Both the position numbers and the translations under genes were made by a program. A stretch of 64,000 bases of DNA from Fennellomyces sp. T-0311. Lineage: Eukaryota > Mucoromycota > Mucoromycetes > Mucorales > Lichtheimiaceae. The stretch is taken from the NCBI GenBank assembly GCA_025266875.1, contig JALLLT010000016.1:806001-870000 (forward strand), written 5' to 3'. Of this stretch, positions 24,487 through 36,233 are shown piece by piece. Within the stretch, counting starts at the first letter, position 1. Each line of letters starts with the position of its first letter. The notes under the pieces are model-generated. The model searched no databases, was not told the DNA's origin, and saw only the letters and a list, made by a program, of their open reading frames with translations.

Positions 24487-25430
24487 TCAGTAATCCAGTT
24501 CTCCTGTATACACCGATGACCGCGAGTCGCGTGGCGCAGAATCTGATACCTCGTCGTCAAAGTACTGATCTTGGATGTCTTGCTCTTGCTGTGCCACGTC
24601 GTCATAAGCCTACATCCGGATGTTACGTATTGAGGTTGATTGACAGCACCAAGGTGCGTACCTCATTTTGATCCACCTTTTCGTAATCGAATTGCGCATC
24701 TTTGCCGGATAAGAACCGCTCTTCGAGTAGTCGAACAAGTTCGTTGCGTTGTTCTTCTCGAAACGTCATCACTTGTTCAATATCCTGGTCGTCTACGTCT
24801 TTCATTTCTTCATCTTCGTCACTGCTGCCGTCGTCCTCTTCCTCGAATTGCTCGTTGTCGATCTCCTTTTGTTTCTCAACTTTCTCGTGTGCGTCGTTGC
24901 GATCCATGTTCCCCAGTATTCGTTCCACAAGGTTGTCTTCTTCTCCGTATGGCCGAAGTCTCTCTTCATCCGTCAAATGCTGACCAACGAAATGTTCGTA
25001 CAGTACCGGGTCGTGCTGTTGCATGGATTCATCCGAGAAATACGTTGAGCCGCGCAAGTGTTGCTTCAAATATTCGTAACGACGGTTCTTGATTATGCTG
25101 CGCTGAGTATGCTCTTCTACCGGTGTAGGCAGTAGCTGTTTCAAGTAAAAGTCCACCTCGTAATCGTCTTTTTTCAACATTCAAAGGAGTTAGCTGAACG
25201 AGGTATTATGAGGGAGAGCTGAATCTACCTCGATAAGGTTGGAATGTCTCAAGAATCCCAACTGGTAGATACCGTCCCCAACGGCTTAAAAAGAGCCCTC
25301 GATCGCGTTCCAGCACTTGCTGCATGGATTGCTGTCGCTCGTCTAGACTTGCTTCCAATTCGTCAGGTTGCAGCGATTTAAACGGAATCTCTTCGGCATG
25401 CTGCCGAATGTATTCTACAACAGTGTCCAT
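24487..25430 (-). CDS. CCDC97-domain protein
   Basis: Exons 25430-25229, 25167-24662, 24609-24487; 276 aa. Matches the CCDC97/DUF2052 family, a splicing-associated (SF3B-linked) but poorly characterised group. Seen: FLSRWGRYLPVGILETFQ, YRDDYEVDFYLKQLL rebuilt across splice 1, IIKNRRYEYLKQHL, YFSDESMQQHDPVLYEHFVG, QHLTDEERLRPYG, a Glu/Asp-rich stretch, and FDYEKVDQNEAYDD across splice 2. The ATG at 25430 is preceded by AAAA; an upstream in-frame extension lacks ATG. It is tail-to-tail with the WASp gene, 127 bp between stops. Confidence 0.9.
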
Positions 25431-26300
25431 TTTTGTATGATCGAAGAAAGCAAACTTACTGGGTGACACTCACGCATTGGCTTATTAATGAACTCAGACT
25501 GATTAATAAGGTAGCCGGCCATACCAATAAAGCACCTAGCAACGTCCTTTCGAATCCAAGCTTGGTGTCCAAAAATTGAACATCACAATACTACATGTTC
25601 CGCGAGCAAGAAGAACAAGCAACCAAAGTATTGCCGTAAGATCACAGAGATGTTGATGGCTGGAAGTGCTTTGGTATGTTTGATGCAGGATTTTTTACAC
25701 TGCGTTTGAGGCCTCATTCCAAAGGTTTCACTTTATTCGATCTAACAACTTGTTTTACACTACATTCAACCTTTATTAAGCCTCTTTTTTTTTGAAGCGA
25801 TGGTATGACGCGATTTGTATTTTCGCGCCTTTCATGCTTCATGCAGACACAGTGATAGACCGGTTCCACAAAGTGTGACATAGTGACAAGAACAACTGGG
25901 CTCACTTTTATCAATCATGAAGAATTTCCTATCGGCTTAGATTACAGCGATGCGGGAATCGTAACCAACGGCAGCAAATTCAGTTGAGAGTAAACTACAG
26001 CAACCCTTACTTCTTTTGACCAAGATACCACGAAATGGAGAAAACAATCATACAGTGACGATTGGTCATTTCGTAGCACCGCCATCCGGTTCGGCCGTGC
26101 ATACTATAATCACCCAGCGTAATGATAATACACCCGGCTCAGTAACTCATATGATGGCAAAGAAGAAAAGGATCTCAGCTCAAAGTCGCGTACGTGATGA
26201 AGCTGGCGGGCTTGCAGCTCCCATGTGTCGGTGAACCAATTTTCCAGGGAAACTTATGCGCTACGGCAACGCGAAGTTGTTCGCGTCCTGCTTGCTTCTG
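25431..26300. other. Intergenic stretch
   Basis: No gene with recognisable motifs. The region to about 25700 is the presumed promoter of the CCDC97-like gene. A 72-codon frame at 26016-26234 has no family motif. Confidence 0.35.
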
Positions 26301-26307
26301 ATCATTA

Positions 26308-28768
26308 ATGTGTCTTCCTACAATGCCCAACGAGGATGGTAAGTCTGTTCCCATGATGATCCTGTTGCTACGATATGTACTGAAGCTCTCTGTAACCGTC
26401 ACCGAATACCTCTTGGATGTGGGAATCCACCCTTTGACTCTGAAAAGATACATTGAGAGCAACTTGACTCTGGTCGTATCAAATCTCACCGCTGGTGATG
26501 ACACACCAGCTACATATTCGAATCTTTTTCACAGAATAGCTAAGAAGCACCAGATACCCGTGGTAGGTAGTAATTGATAATTGAACAGGTTTTTAACAAG
26601 AAATAAAGTCGCGCCGGGAAACTTGTATCCAAAATTGGTGATGAGAAAAGTGATCATTTATGCCTAGTTCTTCGGGTGACGTGGTATACTCCTGAGACAA
26701 AAAGCTTCGTGTTCTTGACACGAAGCGCTTTCGTTTGATGAATATTTTACTTCCTACCGTGGTCTCATTCCCATTAGAACGTGCTCCATCTGCCAGTACA
26801 AAAAATGAGTGGATCGCGTTTACTCGCATCTACATGTTTTTGATCGAGCAATACAGCCTGGGAAACTTTGTCAAAAGCAAGCCCTGGTGGAAGCTGTTAA
26901 AGGAGGTTCTTGGTATTGGAGAACCAATGGCAAAAGAGATCATTGCCTTGGCCAAAGAAGGTTCTCACAGAAGAATACATTCACGCAGTGCGTAAATTCG
27001 CTCTCAACCGTGTCAAAGCTGGTGAGCCTGTTACTGCACGGCTATATGCAAAATTGGTTGAGGAAAAAAGTGTTATGTGGCCTTTGAAAGGTAAATCACA
27101 TGTTGACCAACGGGAACCTCAGACTGGCGACCAACGCAAGCGTACTCCCGGTCGACCCCCTAGGAAGAAGTTACCAATAATCGCGTCCAGGATGATTCCG
27201 TTGTTGATTGGCCCAAAGTTGCGTTTGAATTCGTAAAGCATCTAGCTGCTAAGGACAAGGGTACACGAGGAAAGCAGATAGGGGCAGCATCCCGTTCTGG
27301 GTGCCCAACAGGATCAAGTGCTAACAACGCAGTCGCCTGATACCGAATCACCAACGAAAGGATCGGCAGTCCCCACGAATCGTAAGCTTTCCCAAGCTGA
27401 TAAAGCGAGCGTCAAGAAAATGTATAAAAGTCTTAAAGAAAGCAAGATGTGGGAATTAAGCACAGGCGCGAAAGTCGAAAAACAAATCGAAAGCTGGCCT
27501 CAGATTCGGTGTACGAACAGTAAGTAATACCCCCCCTTATCAATTGTGGATCACCGTATCTTGATACTTTCGTTTCGTTCAGTCCTTGTCACTCACTCAT
27601 CCTGGACCCGTATGATCCGTCGTGGACTCCGGGATACTTCACAAAAGGAGAGATCAAGGAAATCATCGAGTTCAACCCACCACGAATGGCCCCATTGCCG
27701 ACTGCTCTTCAAAAATACTTAGATGAGCATGCTGATGCGGTACGTTTGATTTAAAGATCCTAGCGTGTATTGTGTTAACTGAATGTATGTGATTGCTACT
27801 GCTAGACCACTTTGGATGAGGGTCGCAAATCAATAAGGGGCACGACCTTCATCCAGTACAAAATCCTGTGCTAGACTGGGCAGGCGCGTCAATTGATCAG
27901 CCGTTACCGGTCACCTACCATATGTATATCAATAAGCAACGAAGGGGAACCGATTTATTAAAGCACGTTTGGTCCATCAACAGCGCATGTTACTTTTTCG
28001 GCGAAGTTGATGCGGTTTCGTAAGCTTATTTTGAAAATGATTGTGATTACGAGATGCTTATATACGATCCTCTTTAGGGGAGAAACTTCAAGCAGAGAAA
28101 CTTCCAACAGAGCAAACAGTGAAAGGGCGCTTGCTGCAGTCAATAAGTGCAAAAGAAAAAGAATAGGCTCAAAGACAAACATCTTGCTTACGACCGAAGC
28201 GTTTGAAGTTGGCACCACGGAAGCCGGAAAGTTCATGAACCCAGAGAACACGAAGACACTTTTCGAGGTTGGTTTCAAGATATTGAAAATCTTAAAAGAT
28301 ATGTTGCCGAACTTCTGCACGAGGCTCCCGGGCGTATCCGTTACATAAAGACATGTGGCTATATTCTTTGTGGTGAGTAACTCGACCAATAACAGAGAAA
28401 TGGATGGGACTAACATATATTTACCAGGAATCAACTTGATGGCCCATGTTATGGATGTGCCATCTGGTTTCGTCTGCAGGATGAACAAGATGCAAAAATG
28501 GCTTCATTTCCCGACCTCGACCGATAATTTCGTTAAGCGCATGAAGTCACTGCTGACCGTGATCTACAATATCAAAGGAATTATGGAACGAACTCAGAGG
28601 TACATCGAAACTGACACCATCCCTTCATTTGAGCTACGCGATCCAGAAGTAGACATCACCCCATATTTTAACCAGCTTTCAAAACCAAGTAGAAAGCGCA
28701 TACGCGGATCGACTGACAGTGCCAGCAGTACCAAAAAGCAGAAAACATCTGAAACAAATTGTACGTGA
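26308..28768 (+). pseudogene. Unknown multi-exon gene, frameshifted and decayed
   Basis: A chain of protein-like segments in changing frames, not recognised as a named family. In order: RYVLKLSVTVTEYLLDVGIH (about 26350), KSKPWWKLLKEVLGIGEPM then KKVLTEEYIHAVRKFALNRV (an extra G near 26960 breaks a single helix-rich segment), GEPVTARLYAKLVEEKSVMW, basic GRPPRKK, VVDWPKVAFEFVKHL with TGA at 27338, KLSQADKASVKKMYKSLKES, LILDPYDPSWTPGYFTKGE, LPTALQKYLDEHADA, NPVLDWAGASIDQPLPV, KTNILLTTEAFEVGTTEAGK, RIRYIKTCGYILCG, INLMAHVMDVPSGFVCRMNK and a basic C-terminus RKRIRGSTDSASSTKKQK. Intron-like gaps with GT/AG ends occur (e.g. 27521-27582, 28372-28428). A relic of the same family lies at 10.6 kb. The first segment may be a separate gene. 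Confidence 0.5.
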
Positions 28769-29600
28769 ATTTAGCATAACAGCATCCATATTGTGGTGAA
28801 ACAACCACAGATCTATAATATAATAGACAACTCCAGAAAAAATAGCCAGAAATTATTAGTAAAAAACGTTCCTTATATGGAATGCTCCTGTCGGTGTGAG
28901 CCTGGAGTGGAAAAATGAAACATAGCCTATGTTTACGCTGTAGATTCGCCTTGTCGTGTCAATATCGTTGCATCAGTTCAATTAGAAATACTCTACCAAA
29001 AGGTTCATAATCGATGCGTGTACGCGTGTGCAATGACTGTATGTAATCACTAATGTTGGTGATAAGGCTCTTCTTTGCGTTATGGACTCGCTTTGTGGTA
29101 TCAATGTCAACATATCTGTCGATCGGTGTTTAACTTTCGTGGGTGAAATGTAGCCTATGTTGTCAGTCCGGATAAAAGAATTCCATAGCAAAAGCCGGTT
29201 AGACTTCTTTGGCGACGCTTCTAGGCCATTGTTTCGCAGATCCATGTTAAATTTTGCTGATACACTTTACAGAACATATCATCATCCGGAAATATAAAAA
29301 AGATCCTTCATCTGAATTAAATTCCTTCTTGAATAACCTCTATTTTATGGCGTTGCTAGGACTTAAAAGTGTCCTTGAGACGGTAACACTTGAGATCTAG
29401 GACACAAATGTGCATGTCGATAGTGTAAGATCTTATAATTCAGTACTTCAACTGTGTTGGCGTTAACAAGAAGCAGGAAATGAATTTTGTTGATGCTTTC
29501 GATCTTGGTATTCGCGGCCGTAACTGTAGGGCAGGCTATGCATTCGCTATGAATTCCCAAGCTGACTTCAGTTAGCTCTCCTAGCATCTGCACGTACACT
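28769..29600. other. Intergenic stretch
   Basis: AT-rich; no gene, repeat or RNA feature that I can support. Confidence 0.4.
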
Positions 29601-29605
29601 GCAAA

Positions 29606-29640
29606 AAATTTTTGGTGAATAATTTTTCGAAGTGGTAAAA
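29606..29640 (-). repeat. Solo relic of the 62-64 kb element's terminus
   Basis: AATTTTTGGTGAAT followed shortly by TTTTTCGAAGTGGT reproduces, in order, the terminal 14 bp and a subterminal block of the right end of the element ending at 64000 (read on the minus strand). No matching second end was seen nearby, so it looks like an isolated remnant. Confidence 0.5.
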
Positions 29641-30053
29641 GTGGAGATCAGGGTAGAAGTTGCTCCAGAAGCACCCCACATCAACCAACCAATATCATGA
29701 TGAATTTTCTGTTTCTGATAATTAATGCAGAGTGTGTTGCATGTCGCGCGCGCGTTTTATCCCAAGAAAACAGCCGCAAAAATCAAGAAGAACCAGCTCA
29801 AATTTATTATGTTTGTTGCTTCTAGCCATTGCCAAATTCTGTCCCGACTTAACCACTTCCCAACCTGCTGAATGACCCAGATTCCATATGTAATCAACTT
29901 TTTAACGACATTCGCAAGTACAATTCTGTCTTTATTCTTGCTTCCTTGGATGCCAGCATCGTTTATAACTATATATGCGTTCTGTATTCAAAGCGGGATC
30001 TACCATTGCATTGGACATCTACTCCCCTAAGGGAATATGCACTCCCCTCTCCT

Positions 30054-30499
30054 CAAGTTTTCGCACTGATAGCTATCTATGATTTTGCTGAGTGGCAAGT
30101 CAATAGACAAAGTGAAGTTAGCTACAATCAAAACGTGGGAGTTGACATTGCTTTTAGGATTAATATCGTATGACTCTCCTCCTCTTGCAGGGCATGAATG
30201 ATACTGTGAATTCTCACGTTTCGACTTTTCGAAAAGCTGTCGGCTACCTACGTGAGAACCGTGCTGTGAATTTATCTATCCAAACATCTGGTGACTTGCG
30301 TCATGGTCGTCAGTACACTGCGTCAACTGCTGATAGCGTAGCCGTATTATTGATTGTTAATAATTAGTTGAGAAGGTCCAGGGGCCGAGATGTTGTGCTG
30401 TTTCGTAGAATCGGCAGAATAACTCATATCCACAATAACAATAGCGTGCATGATTTATGGAATTATATTCTGATGTATCCGCACGTTGAGACAGGGTAA
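30054..30499 (+). pseudogene. Helitron Rep-region relic
   Basis: Broken pieces colinear with the intact Helitron protein encoded at 36.2-41.3 kb: VFALIAIYDFAEWQVNRQ (intact: [17 protein letters not shown]), NDTVNSHVSTFRKAV, RQYTASTADSVAVLLIV, an in-frame TAG at 30365-30367, then GRDVVLFRRIGRITHIH and NSVHDLWNYILMYP (intact: [33 protein letters not shown]). A frame change lies near 30170. Too diverged to come from the neighbouring copy recently. Confidence 0.65.
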
Positions 30500-32251
30500 A
30501 GAAAAGGTATCCATTATCGGGACGGTGGTCGATAGGATAGTAATAGCATTTGTGGGCCTCATCATAGCAACCAAAACTCTTTCTGCTGGAGAATACTACG
30601 CATACTATATCTAAGAGAGAGGCGATTCCTCACTACAGCTTTATGAATGCCTCTGGCATCACTATATCGTCGGTATGTACGTCAAAATTAAGCATCATCG
30701 AATGTATCACTATTATACAAACCAATATCAATTGCGTGTTGGACTGCATAGCGGCATAGGTTAATATACTTTAACAGAATACTAGCAACGTAAATCTGGT
30801 GTTGTGGTGTAGTCGTGCTATGAAGCAACCACAAACTGTTGTTACTGCGACAAGAACTTATGGGGAAGTTGCTACTGAAATGTAAAAAGGAAATTTAAAA
30901 TATAAAAGAAAAGGGTTAGTTCGTTCTATAAGGTGTTAATATGTCACGCAGGAGTTCTCGATTGGGCTTATGTAATGCCAACTGCGATGTGGTTTTTAGT
31001 CCTAAGTGTTGAGAACAGCGGTTCCTCTGAACAAGCTTATGAGTCTCGGTAGGATATAAGAGTCTTAAAAAGGATAGTCCGGTGATCGGAACACAAGAAA
31101 AATAAACAATTGAAAACTAATTGTCAAAAAGTGAAAGAGAAAGAGAACTTGTTTTTATTGAAGAATCAGAATTTGGCTATTTATATGGTCTAACTAATGT
31201 AATTTCTAACTATGCATCGTAGCTGAGTACATTGCAGGGTGAATTTGGATATCTTTTCGTTGCCTGGCTAAGGGCATTGTTACTGTCTATATCGTGAAGT
31301 TACTTGTGAAGAGGTCGCGTAACTTTTAATGGTACTGCGTTACCATGGACGGTGCGTTGTAATGGTGCACTGTGATCTGTTCTGCTCAACGGGGCGGTGT
31401 TTATTTTTACAAGCTAAATGTAAATTTGGAAGGATGGTTCTACGTAAACTCTTGCCTTGGTATTAACCTTTTTTAGTCACTTGTTGAAGTCTTGTCAATG
31501 TGTATACTAGAATATCCACTGCCTTAAGTACTGCTATTTATTGTTCGTAACAATATATCTGAATCTTTTTTTTTGTACTAATAATTATATATATCCTTGA
31601 TAACTTTGGAGAGGGAGCAAAGAAGAAAGTCAAGAGGGCTATTTTCCCATGCCGTTCAAAAAGCGGCGCCACACTGGAACTTACAAGAAGCCTTGATGCA
31701 GTGCTATATATGAATACTATCGTAGTCTTCCCTATAGTGTGGTGTATCTCTGCTTAAATATTCCAGGTTGTCTTGAACTCCACTTTCTTTCTGGCGTTTC
31801 ACAGGTCAAAAACTATCTTCCATGTTTTTCTCTTGCTACCGCTGATGTGATTGTTCTTCTCAGCAGCTCTACATTTTCAAAATGGCTTGCATTTATATCA
31901 TATGAAGTGCATCTCAACCTTGAGCATGATTTTAAATTGTGAAAGAAAGTACATCATTAGCTTAACGATAGCCGAATTTAACGCTTCGACACATCAACAG
32001 TGAATTCCGGATAAACTACGGATGAAGCATCACTTTATGACTCCCGCTAACCAGTCTGTTTTCTGAGACATAAAATGATCCTGGTGAAATCAATGTTGCC
32101 ATATATCCCGTATGTAACTAATTTGTATACATAATTATATATTTCTTAATAAGATGTATATCACTCAAGCTATAAGATATTGTAGAAGTTTCAATGAATG
32201 GGAAGTAACAACAGGGGGTGCAGGGGTCTCCCCGCCGGGGGCTCGTGATAA
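30500..32251. other. Intergenic AT-rich stretch
   Basis: No gene, RNA or repeat that I can support. At 32215-32245 there is a short GC-rich hairpin-forming stretch (GGGGTCTCCCC, CCCGCCGGGGG). Confidence 0.4.
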
Positions 32252-32904
32252 TGGATGACTTCCAAAACGTTTATACAGAATAAATAGATGGGGTGATACA
32301 AAGTAGAATAAAGTTTATTCGCTTTCTATTTCCAAGAAGACTTCCAAAACTCGGTTTATCCATGATAGACGTACTTCTTTAGTTTCCTCTATTTCTTTCT
32401 CTCCAAACACCATAAAATACAGTGCGTATCTGGCTGATACCAACCTCAGGCACACAGAAATTGTGTGATTTGAACAATACATGCAAGATTTGTCTATGAT
32501 GATGCTCATCGGATGTCAACATCTTTTTTTACAGAAGACGTAGATCCATACGATGATGCAGGATGTGCACAGGATGGTGAGAGGCATGGACAGCACTCTC
32601 TGCATCCAGCTGGAGGAGATCCGGAGCAGATTGGCCGAATTAGAGCGCAAGATGGAAGCCAAGGTCGGAAATCAATAAATGGCAAAAGTTTATTGAGGGG
32701 GGTCAGAGGGGGTCAATAGACCGTCGGGTATATCCAAGTTTATCGCGGATAAACACTAAGTAAAAAAAAGTTATCCCCGTCCCCCCAATGCTGTTTATCG
32801 AGGGGTGATTAAGGTTTATCCATCGTCGAATTAGGAAATCCGTGTAACAATTCTCGTTTATTTTATTTTATCACGCAGTGTATAAACGTTTTGGAAGTCA
32901 TCCA
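32252..32904. mobile_element. 653-bp element with perfect 26-bp inverted termini
   Basis: 32252-32277 and 32879-32904 are perfect inverted copies of each other (TGGATGACTTCC... and ...GGAAGTCATCCA). ATAA occurs directly outside both ends (32248-32251 and 32905-32908), a likely 4-bp target-site duplication. No transposase is encoded. Inside are a 41-codon coiled-coil-like ORF (32553-32678) and a 64-codon minus-strand frame (32315-32509). The superfamily cannot be told from the ends; the element is a MITE-like non-autonomous DNA transposon. Confidence 0.8.
32553..32678 (+). CDS. 41-aa coiled-coil-like ORF inside the TIR element
   Basis: ATG to TAA, with the heptad-like core LEEIRSRLAELERKMEAK. 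An upstream polypyrimidine tract ending TTTTTTTACAG (to 32534) could be a splice acceptor, so this may be a captured terminal exon rather than a complete gene. No family recognised. Confidence 0.3.
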   Translation: MMQDVHRMVRGMDSTLCIQLEEIRSRLAELERKMEAKVGNQ

Positions 32905-33069
32905 ATAATAGATGATATTTCCTATCGATAATACATATCGGTTCAACATTATCACGAAGTGTACTTACATAGTCACTTGTCTACACGGACTAAGGATTAC
33001 ACCATATGAACGAATAGGATAAACACAACAGGACATGGAATTGACTCCAATATAGCAATGCGGTCATTA

Positions 33070-33241
33070 CAGTAGCCGCTTTATATAATAATATTTTATA
33101 TAACGATAATTCGATATAACGATACAATTCTCGATGCACCAAAACGATAATCATTGCCAAATCCCATTTTATATAACGATATTTTGATATAACGATAAAG
33201 TTTGGGCTGCACCATCATATCGTTATATAAAGCGGCCACTG
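33070..33241. mobile_element. 172-bp pogo/Tc1-like MITE
   Basis: The ends are CAGTAGCCGCTTTATATAA (left) and the inverse TTATATAAAGCGGCCACTG (right), with TA directly outside both (33068-33069 and 33242-33243). The interior repeats ATATAACGATA-type words on both strands. CAGT termini with TA target sites are usual for pogo/Tigger-type mariner elements. Non-coding. Confidence 0.8.
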
Positions 33242-34417
33242 TACACTGCATCGCGGATGTCAAAGACATCCTCAGATCCTCATTGTCAGAACAAAGGAAA
33301 GAATCCTATACGTACGTCCTCTATCCATTCAGGCAATTCTGAAGACGAAACACTATCTAAACAGCCATCCTGATTTAATACACAAAAAGATATAAAAGCA
33401 TAGAGCGTTGCATTTAATAAAGCATATCCGAAACTTAAAAGATACTTTTATAAGTCTCTTTTCATTCTTTCTACCGTTGATTCACTTCACATATCACCGC
33501 TTTTTTTCCTTGCTATTATTGTATATATATAGCAGCCACCTACATGATGTTTAACTAAAAGCATTGTCGTATTGAACCCACCAGTCATAATATATGCACA
33601 ACCTCATTTTGTTTGCTACCTTGCGCATATCAAATCAAGTAAGATCATCCCAGCCGATGATTTATTTATTAATTAATTCACTGACTACAATGATATTTTC
33701 TTTGAGAGTTAATCTAGGGTTCACAGGTAGAACGGGTTCGAGTAGAGCGAAATGATACACGGAAGATCCCTGACAACAGCATTTTGGAGCCCCTCTTTTG
33801 TCGTGCAATCTATCCGTTTCCTTACTTCCGTTTTCTTTTTGTCCTACGTAACCCATTCGAGGGCAGAAACCAGGGGTGGCATCTTGGAGGATAGCCCCAG
33901 TAGATCTAGTAATACTTGAAGGGTATACTCTCTCGTAAATCACTCTCTGCGTGTGGGCCACTTTCCTTCTAGAGACAAATATACTGCTTGATAAGGATAA
34001 TGTATGAAACTGAACGCACATAAAGGTTAGTACCAATCGATATATCGGTACGTTGCGAAGTATTAATACTACTGTTATAGGCCTGAACGTATCTGGCTGC
34101 TATGAAACTGTTAATCGCAGGGTAGCACTTTCCCTTCCCTGTGCCTGTACAGGATGAAATGAAAGTCTTTATTGACGACGCAAATGAACGCGCGCTGATC
34201 ACAGCTTTCCGCTCTCGTCTGATCCGGTTGAACAAGGAAATTAAAACCTTATGCGGCGTTAGGGGAAAGGAAGTAGTCATGAGGAAGGGAACGATGTCAG
34301 AAAACAATAGAAAAGGAAAATGATAAAGTAGAATGGGAATACAAAGTAAAAGTCGGATGGAAGGGGAACTAATCCGTAACTATATATTTGTTGGGAATGA
34401 AAATGGGTAGCTTTTTT
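33242..34417. other. Intergenic stretch
   Basis: No gene with recognisable motifs. A 60-codon frame at 34141-34323 reads FIDDANERALITAFRSRLIR and might be a gene fragment, but I cannot assign it. Confidence 0.35.
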
Positions 34418-34760
34418 TTAAGAAGCAACGGGCGATGTGGGTTGCAATGACACAGGGGTCGGTGGCTCCATCCATTCGAGAAGGTCTCGTCCATGCTGGT
34501 CGGGTGGCACATATCCTTGTCGGCGATCTGGGTTGCAATGTTTGTTTAGAGTTTACAAAATGGCACATAGCTGTGGCCATTTGTATTTCCAGTAGTTCCG
34601 AGCAGCTTGCGATCTAGGTGGCTTTTTCGGCAAGCGGTTGAGAAGGTACGAGACGGGATCGTCGATATTGTGTGGCAGGTTGAGTGTGCTGTGGATCGAG
34701 AAACGGTGTCGACGGTTCATACCGGCGGGGTGATGGTAACGTGAGCATGATGTGGGTTTA
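34418..34760 (-). pseudogene. Relic of the small repeated domain (copy C)
   Basis: On the minus strand: NIDDPVSYLLNRLPKKPP, ARNYWKYKWPQLCAIL, an in-frame TAA at 34555-34553, then NKHCNPDRRQGYVPPD and a Pro/Ser-rich end stopping at 34418. The NRLP ... W...WP.L ... HP/NP layout matches copies A and B near 0.5-1.0 kb. This copy is longer at both ends but broken. Confidence 0.45.
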
Positions 34761-34999
34761 CCGCTAGTAAGCTATCTGAGACGATAGCGAATGCACCTCA
34801 TGCGTTCAGCGGGAGACATGGGTAGCCATAGAGCAGTTTTGACAAGAGTTGTGTGCAAAAAAACAGGGTTCCACTGTACCACTGAGAGCAACAATGAGCA
34901 ACCCAAGGAAAGAGAGCCGAACTTCAAACTATTGCCTTAATCCGTCACCTTGTCTGCCTCAGCGGCGCGGCCTCCCCTCTCCTCACAACTTAACATACT

Positions 35000-35725
35000 A
35001 CTTCTCTTTTTACATAGCTACTGTCATACCCACACTGCCTATCTCAGTATATTCACGCAGGGTTATACAAAAAAGTAGTACCGTTGAAGAATTAACCATA
35101 CATCATCGGTTCAGATCGAGACGAAAAGGAAGTCTGTCAAGTCATCAAAGACTGTAATGTTCCTTTCGAGGAACTCTTTGCCACCACCAAACTACCTACA
35201 GTCCTGACCTTGTCGCCAAGGAATCTATGTTTGATACACTGGTAACCTTGTAAAAAGCCGGCGAAATCCCTGCGAGAAATTGTCACTTCGAATAGGCATT
35301 GTGGAATCAAAAGAAGTAGCGCCTAAGGATAAGAATGGTGCTATTAACTTTGATCCCACCAATTCCATCGAAACCTATGCCGTAAAGGCTTTCGCTTGCT
35401 GATTTGAACGTTTGACTATTAATCAACCGGGAAATACGTAATCGTTTCTGCTTGTTAAGCCATATTACTAACGTCTTCGCTTCATAGATTAAGGTATATC
35501 CTTATCTGGCACAATCATACGTGTTTGACCTTTACAAGAGGAACAACATCCATAGTATGTTCAAAATCGCGTCATTTTGCTTTAGCTTTTGCATTAATAC
35601 TTCATTCATTTTACATAGTCACTGCTTGCTCTCCACCTGGCAGCATCTATGCTCCACTGTTCAAGGATAACACAGTTGTAAGATTATCTTATGTCTTTTA
35701 CTCTACGTTGTGACATGTGCGTAAC
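35000..35725 (+). pseudogene. Aldo-keto reductase copy B, 5' part
   Basis: Degenerate DNA-level copy of the 1.6-3.1 kb gene, introns included. Matching parts: exon 3 (about 35019-35047, with its TAG acceptor), exon 4 (DEKEVCQVIKDCNVPFEELF near 35098), exon 6 (about 35300-35390), exon 8 (VFDLYKRNNIH near 35523), intron 8, exon 9 (reads ITACSPPGS, keeping the 11 nt missing from copy A) and the start of intron 9. Exon 7 is gone. Similarity stops abruptly at about 35725 and resumes at about 44690 with the rest of intron 9 and exon 10. Confidence 0.85.
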
Positions 35726-36233
35726 CACATCCAACAATCCAACAACTGGTATTATTAAAAAAATGGGGTCGAAAACTACCTTCCTTTTTTGTAAATTACG
35801 CTGGGTTTTTTTCATTGCACTCATTTCTATTTGTTCCTCTGCTCTTGAAAAAAGTTTTTCGGTTATTCCGCAAGAATCATATTGGACGACCTCAAAAAGT
35901 TACAAAAGTATGTCTGTCTGGCAGGTTTTGCTACATTTTTTTATTACTATGCTTACATGCAGTTTTTTTGGGATCAATCCAAAGAGCTTATGGATCTTTG
36001 CCAATGTTTACTTTTTTTCGTATCACTGAGATGTCTGTGAGCCCCAGGCCGTGTTTTTAATTTTCTTTTACAGTGGCTGCCTTCACAAACCACAGCAATG
36101 GAATTCTATAATGTAGTTGGCTATAGGCATATACACCTTTCATACAGCGAACATATTGGATAAAATCGATCGTGTTACATTACTGTCAAATTTTTCTTGC
36201 TTTTTCTTTACCGCTTTTGTATTGTCTGTCAAA

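Noticed and set aside
35815..36060. 81- and 112-codon frames left of the Helitron gene
   Set aside because: Phe/Leu-rich translations of T-rich DNA; they lie inside the insertion and resemble no Helitron protein segment.
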